In this document: positions 11,928 through 23,245 of the stretch, one piece after another
Position numbering within the stretch: position 1 is the stretch's first letter
Layout: each line of letters starts with the position of its first letter
NCBI GenBank assembly: GCA_030762895.1
Contig: CM061068.1
Span: 38,116,783-38,180,782, forward strand
Length of the DNA stretch: 64,000 nt
From: Sophora flavescens
Lineage: Eukaryota > Streptophyta > Magnoliopsida > Fabales > Fabaceae
Reading direction: 5' to 3'
Notes under the pieces: generated by a model
Seen by the model: the letters and a program-made list of their open reading frames with translations, nothing else
What the model was told of the DNA's origin: nothing
Databases searched by the model: none
Program-made: the position numbers and the translations under genes

Positions 11928-12120
11928 GTGCATTGAGCACGGCCGTCCTGGACAGGGAGCACGAACGTGCTCCCGGTTTGAATTCTGGAAAATGGCCCGT
12001 GCAGCAGAGGAGCACGACCGTACAGCTAAGCACGGTCGGGCCTAAAAGAAAGCACGACCATGCTCCGCTTAAGTGGCAGCATGCCCGTACTAGAGTTAAG
12101 AACGCCCGTGCTCACCCCTC
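11928..12120. repeat. second palindrome cluster in the A 5' LTR
   Basis: Seven degenerate units of the GAGCACGNCCGTGCTC type, downstream of the TATA-like box. The counterpart in the 3' LTR (about 22735-22890) has fewer units, showing turnover since insertion. Confidence 0.6.
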
Positions 12121-13276
12121 TGGACAGGAACTGAGATTAAAGGTTTAAAGGGGTTTAACCCCAATCTTCCCAATGACATGATGATAAAACGATGAATCAA
12201 TGATAAGGATTAGACAACTCGGTTAATGACCAATGAAGATAATTAAGATGATTAAGTCGGTACCCGTTGGGTTACCGCATGTTGATAACATTGGTGCTTA
12301 CTGGTCAAGGTGGCCTCGATGCTTATTGGTCGAGGTGTTGGTGATGTTAAGTCTTGGGTGCTTATTGGCTCGAGAACGATGATGTTGATGATGAAGTCTT
12401 GGGAGCTTCTTGGCTCGAGCAGAGGAGGTGGCTGTTGTTGTTTGTTCTTGTACCGAGCTTCTTGGGTGTATTGGAGTTGATGGTTGAGGGGGAGGTCCGA
12501 CATAGGGGAGATTGCCCGAGAGTACGGTGATCTGGCCATCCACGGTAGGTCACCCGAGGTTTGGTGACCCCCCCCGTGACGAGGCATCCACCGTTTGTTG
12601 CGTTGGCTATCCATGGGGTTCACCCGAGGTTCAGTGAACTTTCGGTGTTGGTGTTTTTTTGGCCAATACGGATATGTATCTCTGAAGTCGTTCATCCTGA
12701 GTTAGTTTGGATCCACATGCATAATGGAGTAGCGGAGTCGTGTTGCATTACACCTCATAGCATACTTGTTATGATGTTGATATATGTTGTTGTACATGTT
12801 GTTGTATGCTTATGATGTTGCCATGTCTGTCTGTTTACCTTGCTTCCTATCTCCATGCCGCATATGTTTACATGATTCTTACTCTCCGTTTTCTGTTTGT
12901 TTGTTTGGCATGTTTGGCTTCATGCAGAGGATTGCCAGCAGTACGGAGAGGAATGACTCTGAGGAGCCACCACTCATAGTTGGGACCTTTTCTTTTGTTA
13001 GTCTAGTTTTCAGTTGTATTCCGAGGTTTTTGGAACAGTTATACCAGCGCTGTTGTGACATCGGGTTAGGACGTTTGTTTATGTTTTATTTGTTTATTTG
13101 TTTTAAACTTTATTTTATTTCCACGTTTTGAGAACTCGTTCACGTGGGAACTTTCTACCCATGGACAAATGCTTTGTATCAAATGTTTTATTTATTTCAG
13201 TAAATGTATGATTTATTTTTCAGCTTTGTCCTTTTATTGCCTTATAACATGCGGGGTAGCAGGGTGTCACATTTAG

Positions 13277-13291
13277 TGGCATCAGAGCAGG
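13277..13291 (+). other. element A primer-binding site
   Basis: TGGCATCAGAGCAGG lies just inside the 5' LTR. It matches the plant initiator tRNA-Met primer site TGGTATCAGAGC except for one T-to-C difference. It fixes the element on the plus strand. Confidence 0.85.
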
Positions 13292-13487
13292 TCTGTCCTA
13301 TCAGGCCGTGGTATGAGTCTGTTGTGTGCTCTTGTTCGGATTGTCTATACTTGTTATAGACAATGATGCTTCAAGTTAAGTTGTGTATCGCTTTTACCCT
13401 CTTAAGTTTTTGTATTAAGAGTTGTTTTGGACATGCACAGGAACTCATGACCGGTAGCGGACTTAAGATCAGGTAATTGCGAACGCA

Positions 13488-14358
13488 TTGGCACTCCTTG
13501 CTAATGTTATCGATCAGGTTAACAACCCCAACAACAATGGTGGGCCAGCTGAGTTTCAGGGCCTGAACAAGTTTCAGAGGAACAACCCTCCGTCGTTCAT
13601 GGGAGCTTATGATCCGGAAGGAGCTTTGCTATGGTCGAGGGAGACTGAGAAGATCTTCCGAGTGATGGATTGCAACGATCAGCAGAAGCTCATCTTTGCT
13701 ACCTTCATGCTGACTCAGGAGGCTGAGCATTGGTAGGAAAACTGCAGGTAGAGGATGTGGGTTGAGGGCACAGCGGTTACATGGGTTGTGTTCAGGAGAG
13801 GTTTCTGGAGAAATACTTTTCATCAGACATCAAGGACAAGAAAGAGGTGGAGTTCTTGGCTTTGAGACAGAGATCTATGTCAGTTGGTGAGTATGCTGCC
13901 AAGTTTGAGGAGCTGGCAAGGTATTACCCTCCGTACCAGCATACTTCAGATGAGCGTTCCAAGTGCGTTAAGTTCGATGCTGGACTTAACCCCGAGATCA
14001 AGCAGGCGATCAGCTACCTCTGGTCAACAAGTGCAGGATTTATGAGGATGCTAGTTAGTTCAAAGTTGGCAGTTCCAGAGGATCAGATAGTCAGAATGGC
14101 AAAAGGATTGATCAGAGAGACAAAGGTAAACATCATTATGCTCCAACCGGCAAGGACTTCAAGCAGGGTGCCAAGAAGCCACAGTTTCAGCAGGATAAGT
14201 TTAGGGGCGGGTTCTCTAATGCATCTAGGTCCATGATGTGTGGCAAGTGTGGCGCACCGGATCACTATTCCTCTCAATGCGAGGAATCAACTCTGATTTG
14301 CATCAGGTGTGGAAAGTCGGGTCACATCATCCGTGAGTGTGAGGGAGCCAAGGCATAG
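13488..14358 (+). pseudogene. element A gag (capsid and double zinc knuckle), broken
   Basis: The capsid precursor resembles the retrotransposon gag domain (FMGAYDPEGALLW, then LTQEAEHW, then ERFLEKYFSSD and LARYYPP). Two CCHC zinc knuckles at 14239-14280 and 14299-14340 (CGKCGAPDHYSSQC and CIRCGKSGHIIREC) would bind RNA. Breaks: TAG at 13734 where Trp is expected in EHWW, a second TAG shortly after, a one-base frameshift near 13790, another shift before the knuckles, and TAG at 14356. Solo LTR 1 inserted 15 bases further on. Confidence 0.88.
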
Positions 14359-14375
14359 CCTCCCAACGCTAGCAA

Positions 14376-16647
14376 TGTAACATCCCAAAAATTGACTACG
14401 AGTTAATTTGATAGGAATTAAATTATTAGAATTATTATATTTCAATTTTGAAGTGATTAAAATCTCACAAGTGACTCAAAAAAGGTTAAATAGATAGTTT
14501 GAGTGTTTTAGGCCCAATTTCGCATAGTAGACTTCCTATGACTAAATACCTAACTTGCAATGGATATTTCACAACGAAAGAGAACTTTTTTGAATTCGAG
14601 GTCTTCATAAGAAATTTAGCTCTGTCTCTTAGATTTCCTTAGACACCAAATTTTTCCAAATTGGATTCTTGTAGCTCAAGTTATGACCAAATCCGTACAC
14701 ACTATTCATTTTCCAGCGCGAGAACCCTTTTTTTAACTTTTATCCCCATTTTGACCATCTAAACGTCCGTTTCAGATTTTGTGGTATTCATAAATGCTGT
14801 AGAAAAATCTTTTATCTTTTACAAAGATATAATATTTATAATTTTTGGATGTCTATAACTCAATATATGTGCGAAATACAGCACCATATGCAGAGTAAGC
14901 AGGCTTAGTGCATTTTTACACATTTTGGGCTATTGGGGGCTCTATAAATAGAATATTAACACTCTTAGGGTGTGTTTTTGAACCCTAATTACACCTAGAA
15001 ACTCAAACGACTAAGAAGAGAAGAAATTCAAGTATTAAGAAGAGAGAGTTGTGGAAGAGGGAGTCTAGGAAGAGAAAGATGAAGATAACTCTTGGCAAAT
15101 GTTAGGATTCGCCATATGAAACGCTTAGAGCTATTTAGAGGTCTTCAAGAGGTGAGTAAAAACAACCTTTTCTCAACCCTCCATGGTGCAAACGATTTGG
15201 GGAGCTGAGTTTTTAATTTAAATTATGATTTTTGGAGAGTTTTGACTGCAAGAACCAATAGTTGATCAAATCCTATTTTCTAAATTGGGGGTTTTGTATA
15301 AAAACGAAATTAATATTAAATTAAGTGATTATTACTATGAATTATGTGATTATATATGAAATTGGTACGATTTTATGGTTGATTGATGTGTCTTTATATG
15401 TTATATGATGTTATAGTATTGTCGTGACATGCTTTGTTATGTTATATGATGTGATAGTGTTGTCGTGACATGCTCTGTTATGTTATATGATGTTATCATG
15501 TTGTTGTGACATGCTCTGTTGTGTTATATGATATTATAGTGGTGCAGTGACATGCTCTTTTACATTACATGATGTTATAGTGTTGTCGTGACATGCTCTG
15601 TTATGTTATATGATATTATAGTGTTGTTGTGACATGCTCTATTATGTTATATGAAGTTACAGTGTTCCTCGACATGACATTATATCATTGTTAGTGATAT
15701 ATGGAGTCTGAGAACCCATTTAGAGGTCATCTGGGATGACATATTGCATTATGCATGAGTTGGTCATCACCTTCCGGGAAGGGATGACGGTATACATTCT
15801 ATTCCGGGAATAGGATGAGAGATATCACCATATGGGATGGGATATCGAATTATTTAAAATATGCACATCTGGGATGGGATATGAGATACCTCTATCTGGG
15901 ATGGGGAAGGAAATGAGACGCCATTGCATAGATATGAGCTCATAGACCTTAGTGGATCTGGGATTCACACCGATTCTGGGAACCAAATAGTCAAGTCAAG
16001 TGATTCTGGGAATCACCGAGTTGTGTTCGTGGAGTTGTATTGCATAGAATATGCATGACTGACATGATTAAAAGCTTGAGATGTGAATGTTTTGATTAAT
16101 GAGTTATTATTTTAATTATATGTGATTTGAAACAATTTTTGCTTATTTTAAATGGATTATTATGTATATAATTTTTGCGGGTACCATGGTTGATTTTGCG
16201 GTTACCGCGCTGGTTGAGAACAACCCTATTTTGTGAACATTTTTATTAAATTGTTTTTATTCACTGGGATTATAAATCTCATTAAAAGTGTTGTTTTCAG
16301 AGCAAGGAGACGTCGCTTTTGAGACTGAGGAGGCTTGAAGACTTAGTGCTTGATTTTATATATTTACTATATTTGGTTAGTATTATGTTCAATAAGGAGC
16401 CATTTGTGGCTAGAACCATATTATTATATTTTTATCGTTGGGTTATTTTTAGTAGACGCCTGAGTTTTGAGGTAATTAATTTTATTTATGTAAGTATTAT
16501 CTTACAAATGTTTAATTTAAAATTATTGAGGTATTTTCAAATATATATAATTTGTGGAAATTTTATTGGAGTTTTATGCCTTATTAAATGTTTTGAAGAA
16601 TTTTAATATTTTTTTTTTGGGTTACTATTGTAACGAATGGCGTTACA
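14376..16647 (+). mobile_element. solo LTR 1 (gypsy type) within element A
   Basis: A 2,272-base LTR runs from TGTAACATCCC to GGCGTTACA and is flanked by perfect 5-bp direct repeats AGCAA (14371-14375 and 16648-16652). No internal region is present, so a full element inserted and then collapsed by LTR-LTR recombination. It carries a clear TATA box (CTATAAATA at 14942-14950), a 41-bp tandem repeat array, and repeated TCTGGGATGGGATAT words around 15820-15905. Its family differs from element A. Removing it with one TSD rejoins the gag-pol spacer of A. Confidence 0.93.
15396..15660. repeat. 41-bp tandem repeat, about 6 copies
   Basis: The unit begins GTTATATGATGTTATAG and contains TGTCGTGACATGCTCTGTTA. 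About 6.4 imperfect copies lie head to tail within solo LTR 1. Each has the palindrome-like TCGTGACATG. No coding role is suggested. Confidence 0.8.
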
Positions 16648-16652
16648 AGCAA

Positions 16653-17056
16653 GAGTCAGAAGTCTGAGCCAACCGACTGAAGACCACTGGGAGAGTCTTT
16701 ACTCTTAGTGGAGCTGAAGCCTCCGAGTCCGATGGCTTGATTCAAGGTACATGTTTTATTGATGGAACTCAATTGACTGTATTGTATGATTTGGGTGCTA
16801 CTCACTCATTTATATCGCATGATAGGGTCAAGAGTCTTAAGTTGTCTGTTACCTTTCTTGAGTTTGATTTGATTGTGTCTACACCCACAAATAAACCTGT
16901 TTTCACATCTCATGCATGCAAGAACTGTCATATTGTCATTGATGGCAAAACCTTTGTTGCTGATCTTGTATGCTTACCTTTGAAAGACCTTGATATCATT
17001 CTTGGCATGGACTGGTTATCTTCCAACCACGTTCTTCTGAACTTTTTGATAAAAGA
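16653..17056 (+). pseudogene. element A protease (retropepsin), active site altered
   Basis: The gag-pol spacer resumes directly after the solo LTR. The aspartic protease reads YDLGATHSFIS near 16784-16816 and ends with the flap/substrate region IILGMDWLSSNH (about 16995-17035). The catalytic triplet Asp-Ser/Thr-Gly is Asp-Leu-Gly here. The sister element E keeps DSGATHSFIS at the same place, and a TCG-to-TTG change would explain the difference. A frameshift near 17055 joins to the RT frame. Confidence 0.88.
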
Positions 17057-19212
17057 TTGGTTTTTGGAACTCCAACGGAGTCTAAGAATCAGAACCTTCT
17101 CTCTGCCAACCAAGTTCAAGCTTCTATGAAAGATGAAGCCCAAGTGTCCATGATGATAGCTTCCCTGGGAGTAGAGAGCAACCCTCCTGATGTCGCCAGC
17201 TTGCTTGTTGTGCGGGAATTTCTTGAAGTGTTCCCGGGTGATGTTTATAACTTACCCCCAGAGAGAGATGTTGAGTTCACCATAGACTTAGTGCTTGGCA
17301 CCGAGCCAATCTCTATAGCACCCTATAGAATGTCTCCTTTAGAGCTAGCTAAGTTGAAGGAACAGTTGGAGGACCTGATGAAGAAGTAGTTCATTAGGCT
17401 AAGTGTGTTTCCGTGGGGAGCACCTGTGTTGTTGGTGAAGAAGAAGGATGATAGTATGAGGTTATGTGTCGAATATCGACAGCTCAACAAGGAGACCGTA
17501 AAGAATCGGTATCCCCTCCCTAGGATTGATGATCTCATGGACCAGTTGGTGGGTGCTTGCATTTTTTCTAAGATAGATTTGAGGTCAGGATACCATCATA
17601 TTCGGATTAAGTCCGAGGACATCCCGAAGACAGCATTCAGGATGCGATATGGTCACTATGAGTACTTGGTTATGCCCTTTGGTGTGACCAATGCTCCTGC
17701 GGTGTTCATGGACTACAAGAACAAGACCTTTCACCCTTACTTGGATAAGTTTGTAGTGGTGTTCATAGATGACATCTTAGTGTACTCTAAGAGCAAGGAG
17801 GAACATGAGGAACATCTGAGGGTAGTCTTGCAACCCCTTAAGAAAAAGCAGTTGTATGCTAAGTTGTCTAAGTGTGAGTTCTGGTCAGAAGAAGTGAGCT
17901 TCTTAGGGCATGTCATCTCTAAGGGTGGCATAGCAATGGACCCAGCTAAAGTAGAGACGGTGCTCCAGTGGTAAGCGTCGAAGTCAATAACTAAGATTAG
18001 GAGTTTCTTCGGGTTAGCCGAGTACTATAGACGGTTCATAGAAGGTTCCTATAAAATAGCTTTACCCTTAACCCGTCTCACCAAGAAGGGGCAGTTGTTT
18101 GTGTGGGACTCTAAGTGTGAAGAGAGTTTCCAAACCCTTAAGGATAGGTTGACATCAGCACCAGTGTTAGTTTTGCAAGATCCTAGTGAACCCTTCGTAG
18201 TTTACTGCGATGCTTCTAAGCAAGGGTTAGGTGGTGTGTTGATGTAGAATTGTAAGGTAGTTGTTTATGCTTCTACGCAGTTGAAAATCCATGAGAAGAA
18301 CTACCCTACCCATGACCTAGAGCTAGGAGCTGTGGTATTTGCCTTAAAGATCTGAAGGCATTACCTTTATGGAGCGAGGTTTGAAGTCTTTATTGATCAC
18401 AAGAGTTTGAGGTATCTCTTTGATCAGAAGGAGTTGAATATGAGGCAGTGTAGGTGGATGGAGTTCTTAAAGGATTATGACTTCGAGCTGACCTATCTCC
18501 CAGTGAAGGCCAATGTGGTGGCTGATGCCCTAAGTAGGAAAACCTTGCACGTATCCGCTTTAATGGTTAGGGAGATGGATCTGATAGACCTTAGTCTAGC
18601 TTGTGAGTTTATCCCTAAGAGTGTTAGGCTTGGTACCTGGAAGGTTACTAACAACTTGATGGATCAGATTAGAGAGGGTCAGAAGTTAGATAAGTTTCTC
18701 TTAGACCAGTGAAAGTTGCTGTCTCAGGGTAGAGACCTTAGTTTCAATGATGGAAGTGATGGGGTCTTGAGGTTTGAAGATCGAGTATGCATACCGGATG
18801 TTCCTGAGCTTAGGAAGTTGATCCTTGAAGAAGGACATAGTAGTGGGTTGAGTGTGCATCCAGCTGCCACCAAGATGTATCAGGACCTTAAGAGGATGTT
18901 TTGGTGGCCTAGGATGAAAAAGTATGTGACTGAGTTCGTGTATGCGTGTTTAGTTTGTCAGAAGGCTAAGATAGAGCACCAGAAGCCATAAGGTAAGTTG
19001 CAACCTTTGAGTATCCAGGAATGGTAATGGGATAGCATCTCCATGGATTTTGTGTCTGGACTCCCTAGGACCCCAGCGGGTTTTGAGGCTATATGGGTTG
19101 TTGTGGATAGATTGACGAAGTCTGCCCATTTCATCCCTACGAGCATGGAGTATCCTTTAGAGAAGTTGGCTAAGTTGTAAATCAAGGAAATATTTAGGCT
19201 TCATGGTGTATC
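17057..19212 (+). pseudogene. element A RT, RNase H and integrase N-terminus
   Basis: One frame runs from 17057 to the solo-LTR junction at 19212 with no frameshift but eight in-frame stops: 17387 TAG, 17972 TAA, 18245 TAG, 18353 TGA, 18710 TGA, 18989 TAA, 19025 TAA and 19178 TAA. RT motifs include PWGAPVLLVKKKD, YHHIRIKSEDIPKTAF, MPFGVTNAPAVFMD and the catalytic VVFIDDILVYSK near 17755-17790. RNase H follows (VYCDASKQGLGGVL; later VADALSRKTL). The integrase zinc-binding HHCC region spans about 18830-18965 (HPAATKMYQDLKRMFWWPRM, then CLVCQKAK). The integrase core begins with MDFVSGLPRTP. Compared with sister element E, several stops replace Trp or Gln. Confidence 0.92.
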
Positions 19213-19456
19213 TGTAAGGCTAAGCCCTCATTCATGTTTTGATGTATGACAAACAAAGTGTATTTTGCATAAGATTTTTGATTTTGACTATGTACTCATT
19301 ACGTGTTAAGTTGCATGCAAGATCACTCATGAACAAAGAAGCTGACGTCCAACAAAGCAAAACAAGTTGACGTCTAACCAAGTAAAACAAGCAGACGAAG
19401 GGATAAAAAGCTGGCGTCCACTAAAGTACAACAAGAAGAGCTCGTCCAACAAAAAG

Positions 19457-19666
19457 AGCTCGTCTAACAAGAAGAGCGCGTCCACTGAAAGTAACAGAGG
19501 AGCTCATCTGCTGATGTGGCACATATAGCTCGTCTAATAAGAAGAGCGCGTCAACTGAAAGTAATAGAAGAGGCCGTCTGCTGATGTGGCACATATAGCT
19601 CGTCTAACAAGAAGAGCGCGTCCACTGAAAGTAACAGAAGAGCTCGTCTGCTGACGTGGCACATGG
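19457..19666. repeat. 70-bp tandem repeat, 3 copies
   Basis: Three adjacent copies (19457-19526, 19527-19596, 19597-19666) begin AGCTCGTCTAACAAGAAGAG and end near TGGCACATAT. Degenerate half-units continue on both sides, so solo LTR 2 has an expanded region of GCTCGTCTA and GCGTCCACT words. Confidence 0.85.
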
Positions 19667-20755
19667 AGCTCGTCTACTGAAGTAAAAAAAAAAAAGGAGA
19701 GCTCGTCTACTAAAAGTGGCAAATGGAGATCGTCTACTAATGATAGGTGCTGTGGACTTACTAAGATCTTAATGAGAAGCTGCGTCCACTAACATGGCAT
19801 ATGAAACTCGTCTACCAGTTGAAGCACATCCAATAACTTGTGTTAGCACTCCCGTCTACTGACGTGGCAAAATGGACACTGCTATTTGCTATTCATTTAG
19901 ATAGAAATGGATATTTTACTCTTCAATTAGACTTGGCTATCCTTTCAGATGGAATCGGTTATTTTTTGAGAAGGACACAAACTCTACAAGAATCAACAGA
20001 ATCTCATTTCAAGAACAAGAATCAAGAAAACAGATTTTGTTAAATCAGATCCAAATCTGTTTTAAATGATCCCAACGACTATAATTTGTCTTCTATATAA
20101 AGAGGGATCAAAGGAACACTTTTCATGAACCTAACTCATTCTGATTGTGAAACTACGAAAGATCCAAAAGTGCTTCATCTCTGAGAAAAGTGTGATATCA
20201 GTTAGAACTTCAATTTGTATAATCAGACTTTTAGAGTCTTTCTTCTACTCAATTCTTTTCGTGAATTATTGTGATTAAGAGAGGGTATCTCTTAGGCTTG
20301 AACAAGGATAGAAGGGATCCTTGGGTATAGAAAAGCAAGTGTGCTTTCTGGTGAATTCTTGAGCAAGGAGGTTATCCTTGTGTTGCTGTAATTGGAATTT
20401 TGTAATTGCTGATTATAGTGGAGAAAACCACAGAGGTGTGGGACTGGATGTAGGCTTACCAGAGGAGGTAGCCGAACCAGTATAAATCGGTTTGCGTGTT
20501 CTTCTCATCTCTAAACTCCATATACTTGTTATATGCACTTGTGTGTTGTGAATGAGTTTTAAGAATACTTGTTATCTTGAATCTTTGATCTACAATCTGT
20601 GTTAAACTTGTTATTACTTCTTATAATTCTTCTTAACATCGTCACTTGTTCCATAACCTGATTCTTGGGAATTAAAATTGAGTGAAAACCAATTTTCTTT
20701 AAAGAAACACTGTTTTGCTTTAAATTGTTGAAAAAGTTTTCAATATCTCAATTCA

Positions 20756-20775
20756 CCCCCCCCCCCCCCCCCCCC
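20756..20775. repeat. 20-base cytosine run
   Basis: An uninterrupted C20 sits 26 bases before the right end of solo LTR 2. Such runs slip during replication and sequencing, so the exact count may not be reliable. Confidence 0.9.
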
Positions 20776-20801
20776 TCTTAAGATCGTAGCCACTACCAAC
20801 A

Positions 20802-21675
20802 GTATCATCTAGTGTAATATCAGATAGAGACCCGAGGTTTACCTCTAGATTTTGGGAGAGTTTGCAGCATGCTTTAGGGACAAAGCTTAGGCTTAGTTCA
20901 GCTTACCACCGACAAACTGATGGGCAGTCTGAGAGAACCATACAGTCCTTAGAGGACTTGTTGAGGGCTTGTGTGTTAGAGCAGTCTGGTAGTTGGGACA
21001 AGTTTTTGCCCCTGATAGAATTCACCTACAACAACAACTTCCATTCCAGCATTGGGATGGCACCTTATGAGGCTCTTTATGGGAGGAGATGTAGGACACC
21101 CTTGTGTTAGAATGAACCTAGTGATAATGTGGTGCTAGGGCCAGAGATGGTCCAGGAAACAACAGAAAAGATCCGAATGGTTCAGGAATAGATGAGAGTT
21201 GCACAGAGTAGGCAAAAGAGCTACCATGACAAAAGGAGGAAGGCGCTCGAATTCCAGGAAGGCGATCATGTATTCTTGAGAATTACCCCGACGACTGGGG
21301 TTGGTAGAGTGATGAAGGCGAGGAAACTTACTCAGAGGTTCATTGGTCCTTACCAGATCCTTAAAAGAGTCGGCGAAGTCGCCTAACAGATAGACTTACC
21401 ACCGTTCTTGTCCAGCCTTCATAATGTTTTTCATGTGTCTCAACTCAAAGTATATCCATGACTAGTCACGTGATAGTTCCCGATGCAATACAGTTGAAAG
21501 AGAACTTGACATTTGAGGTGTTACCCCTTCAAGTCGAGGATAGGCTGGTGAAGCAGCTAAGAGGCCAGGAGATTTCTTTGGTCAAAGTAGTTTGGAGTGG
21601 GGCTACTGAGGAAAGTTCTATCTGGGAGCTGGAGAGCAAGATGATGGAAGTGTACCCGCATCTTTTCACTTGAGG
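20802..21675 (+). pseudogene. element A integrase C-terminus and chromodomain
   Basis: The integrase core resumes after solo LTR 2 with SDRDPRFT and continues through the third catalytic region (QTDGQSERTIQS), FHSSIGMAPYEALYGR and the C-terminal FIGPYQIL block. The last segment (LRGQEISLVKVVWS, then SIWELESKMMEVYPHLF) is the chromodomain-like tail of Del/Tekay elements, which in chromoviruses targets integration to heterochromatin. Stops occur at 21107 (TAG in place of Trp of PLCW), 21189 and 21385, and a one-base shift lies near 21455. The frame change relative to the upstream part equals the solo LTR plus its TSD (1,594 bases), so no extra frameshift is needed there. Confidence 0.9.
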
Positions 21676-21722
21676 TACGTAGAAATTTCCAGGACGAATT
21701 TTTTTTATAAGGGAGGTGGAAT

Positions 21723-23245
21723 TGTAACACCCTGCTTTTCGTTAAGTGCTTTTATAAAGCTTGTTTGGTTGTTTGAGTTGGTTTTGTTAAGTTTAAGTTG
21801 TTGGCTAAGGGCTTAGTGGGATTTTTGGCTCAAAAGCCCCTCTCTGGCACATGAGTATGCCCGTGCTCATTAGATAGCACGTCCGTGCTTCAAACCTGGC
21901 ACGTGTTGCCAAGTCTAAATTGAGCACGCCCGTGCTCAAATGCAGACCGCGTGTCGCTGATGCTAAGTCCAGCTTGACCGTGCTCAACGGGGTGCACGGC
22001 CGTGCTCGAGTGCAGCCTATTTATAGGTGGCATAGAAATCGAGGGTTACGTTTTAACCCTATTTCCTGACGTCAGCCGTCACCTAGTGCGACCAGAGCAA
22101 TTTCTCCTCCCTTTTTCTCTAAATCGATTGCTGTAGTGGAGTTTTGGAGACCCTTGGGAGACCTATGCTTATCTGTGTCAAGTATATAGGTAACGTTTCT
22201 TTCCTTTCCATTTTCATTTTCATGTTTATGAGTCGGAAACTAATGTGGTTAATCTTGTTTAACCAAGGCTTGGAAGGATAGCGGAGTCGCGTTGGCAACC
22301 GTGGTCGTTTTGCTGTTAGGAGCTTACGTTGGAACCTTCAATCCAGGTATTGGGAGAAGGATAGTGTATACATTAGGTCGTGGGGGTAGCATAAGGTAAA
22401 GGGGTTCCCATGACCCCGATACTATTATGTATGTATGCCTGTTTGATAAATGATTGCTATGTAATAATCTATTTATGTATGTTTTAGTATGTGGTATTCT
22501 ATGATTCATATTCATGACATATGCCCTTGTATGCTCATGTTGATTATTTGATGAATATGAGGCTATGTTGAATATTGTTAATCTGATGATTGGTTGAGGT
22601 GATGACTGTTGTTATCGTTGAGTTTGATAATAAAATATTAATTGGTTAATAAACCCAAAAACGAATTAATGGGTAAGGATAACTTCCCCTAAGTTTTGGT
22701 TAAGAACCTGTGTCGAACTCTGCCCAGAACAGTACTCTCGTGCATTGAGCACGATCATGTTGAACAAGGAGCACGACCATGTTCCTAGTTTGAATTCTGG
22801 AAAATGGCCGCACAATAAGCTCGATCGTGCTCCACTTAAATGGCAGCACGCCTGTGCTGGGGTTAAGCACAACCGTGCTCACCCCTCTGGATAGAAACTG
22901 ATATTAAAGGTTTAAAGGGGTTTAACCCCAATCTTCCCAATGACATGATGATAAAACGATGAATCAATGATAAGGATTAGACAACTCGATTAATGACTAA
23001 TGAAGATAATTAAGATGATAAGATGATTAAGTCGGTACCCGTTGGGTTACCGCACGTTGATAACCTTGGTGCTTACTGGCCAAGGTGGCCTCGATGCTTA
23101 TTGGTCGAGGTGTTGGTGATGTTAATTCTTGGGTGCTTATTGGCCCAAGCACGATGATGTTGATGATGAAGTCTTGGGAGCTTCTTGGCCCGAGCAGAGG
23201 AGGTGGTTGTTGTTGTGTCATGCATAGAGCATTGGAGTTGATGGT
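21723..23245 (+). repeat. element A 3' LTR, left part
   Basis: Starts TGTAACACCC directly after a purine tract (AAGGGAGGTGGAAT). It matches the 5' LTR until it is cut at 23245 by element B, whose TSD copy ATGGT is 23241-23245. It carries its own copy of the palindrome clusters and of the CTATTTATAG box (about 22017-22026). Confidence 0.92.

Larger units (their letters stand above)
10890..13271 (+). repeat. element A 5' LTR
   Basis: The LTR is 2,382 bases and runs from TGTAACACCCC to GTGTCACA, followed six bases later by a tRNA-Met-type primer-binding site. A TATA-like CTATTTATAG lies near 11204-11213. Two clusters of short GC-rich palindromes occur at about 11000-11200 and 11928-12120. The paired 3' LTR is at 21723-23245 plus 30468-31236. 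Confidence 0.92.
19213..20801 (+). mobile_element. solo LTR 2 inside the integrase of element A
   Basis: A 1,589-base insert runs from TGTAAGGCTAAGCCC to CACTACCAACA and is flanked by perfect 5-bp repeats GTATC (19208-19212 and 20802-20806). Removing the insert and one repeat restores an integrase reading through VISDRDPRF. TATATAAAG at 20094-20102 is a likely LTR TATA box. The C-rich CAATTCACCCC end is reminiscent of plant SIRE/Maximus-like copia LTRs, but the family is inferred. It contains a 70-bp tandem repeat and a 20-base C run. Confidence 0.92.

Noticed and set aside
11933..12695. Overlapping frames up to 147 codons within the A 5' LTR
   Set aside because: They are translations of the palindrome clusters and LTR body, not conserved in frame in the 3' LTR.
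16319..16606. 95-codon frame in solo LTR 1
   Set aside because: Hydrophobic, AT-rich translation at the end of an LTR; no homology recognised.
20756..20775. C20 run as a functional G-quadruplex or origin signal
   Set aside because: C-rich ends occur in copia LTRs of this type and the exact length may be a sequencing artefact; no further evidence.
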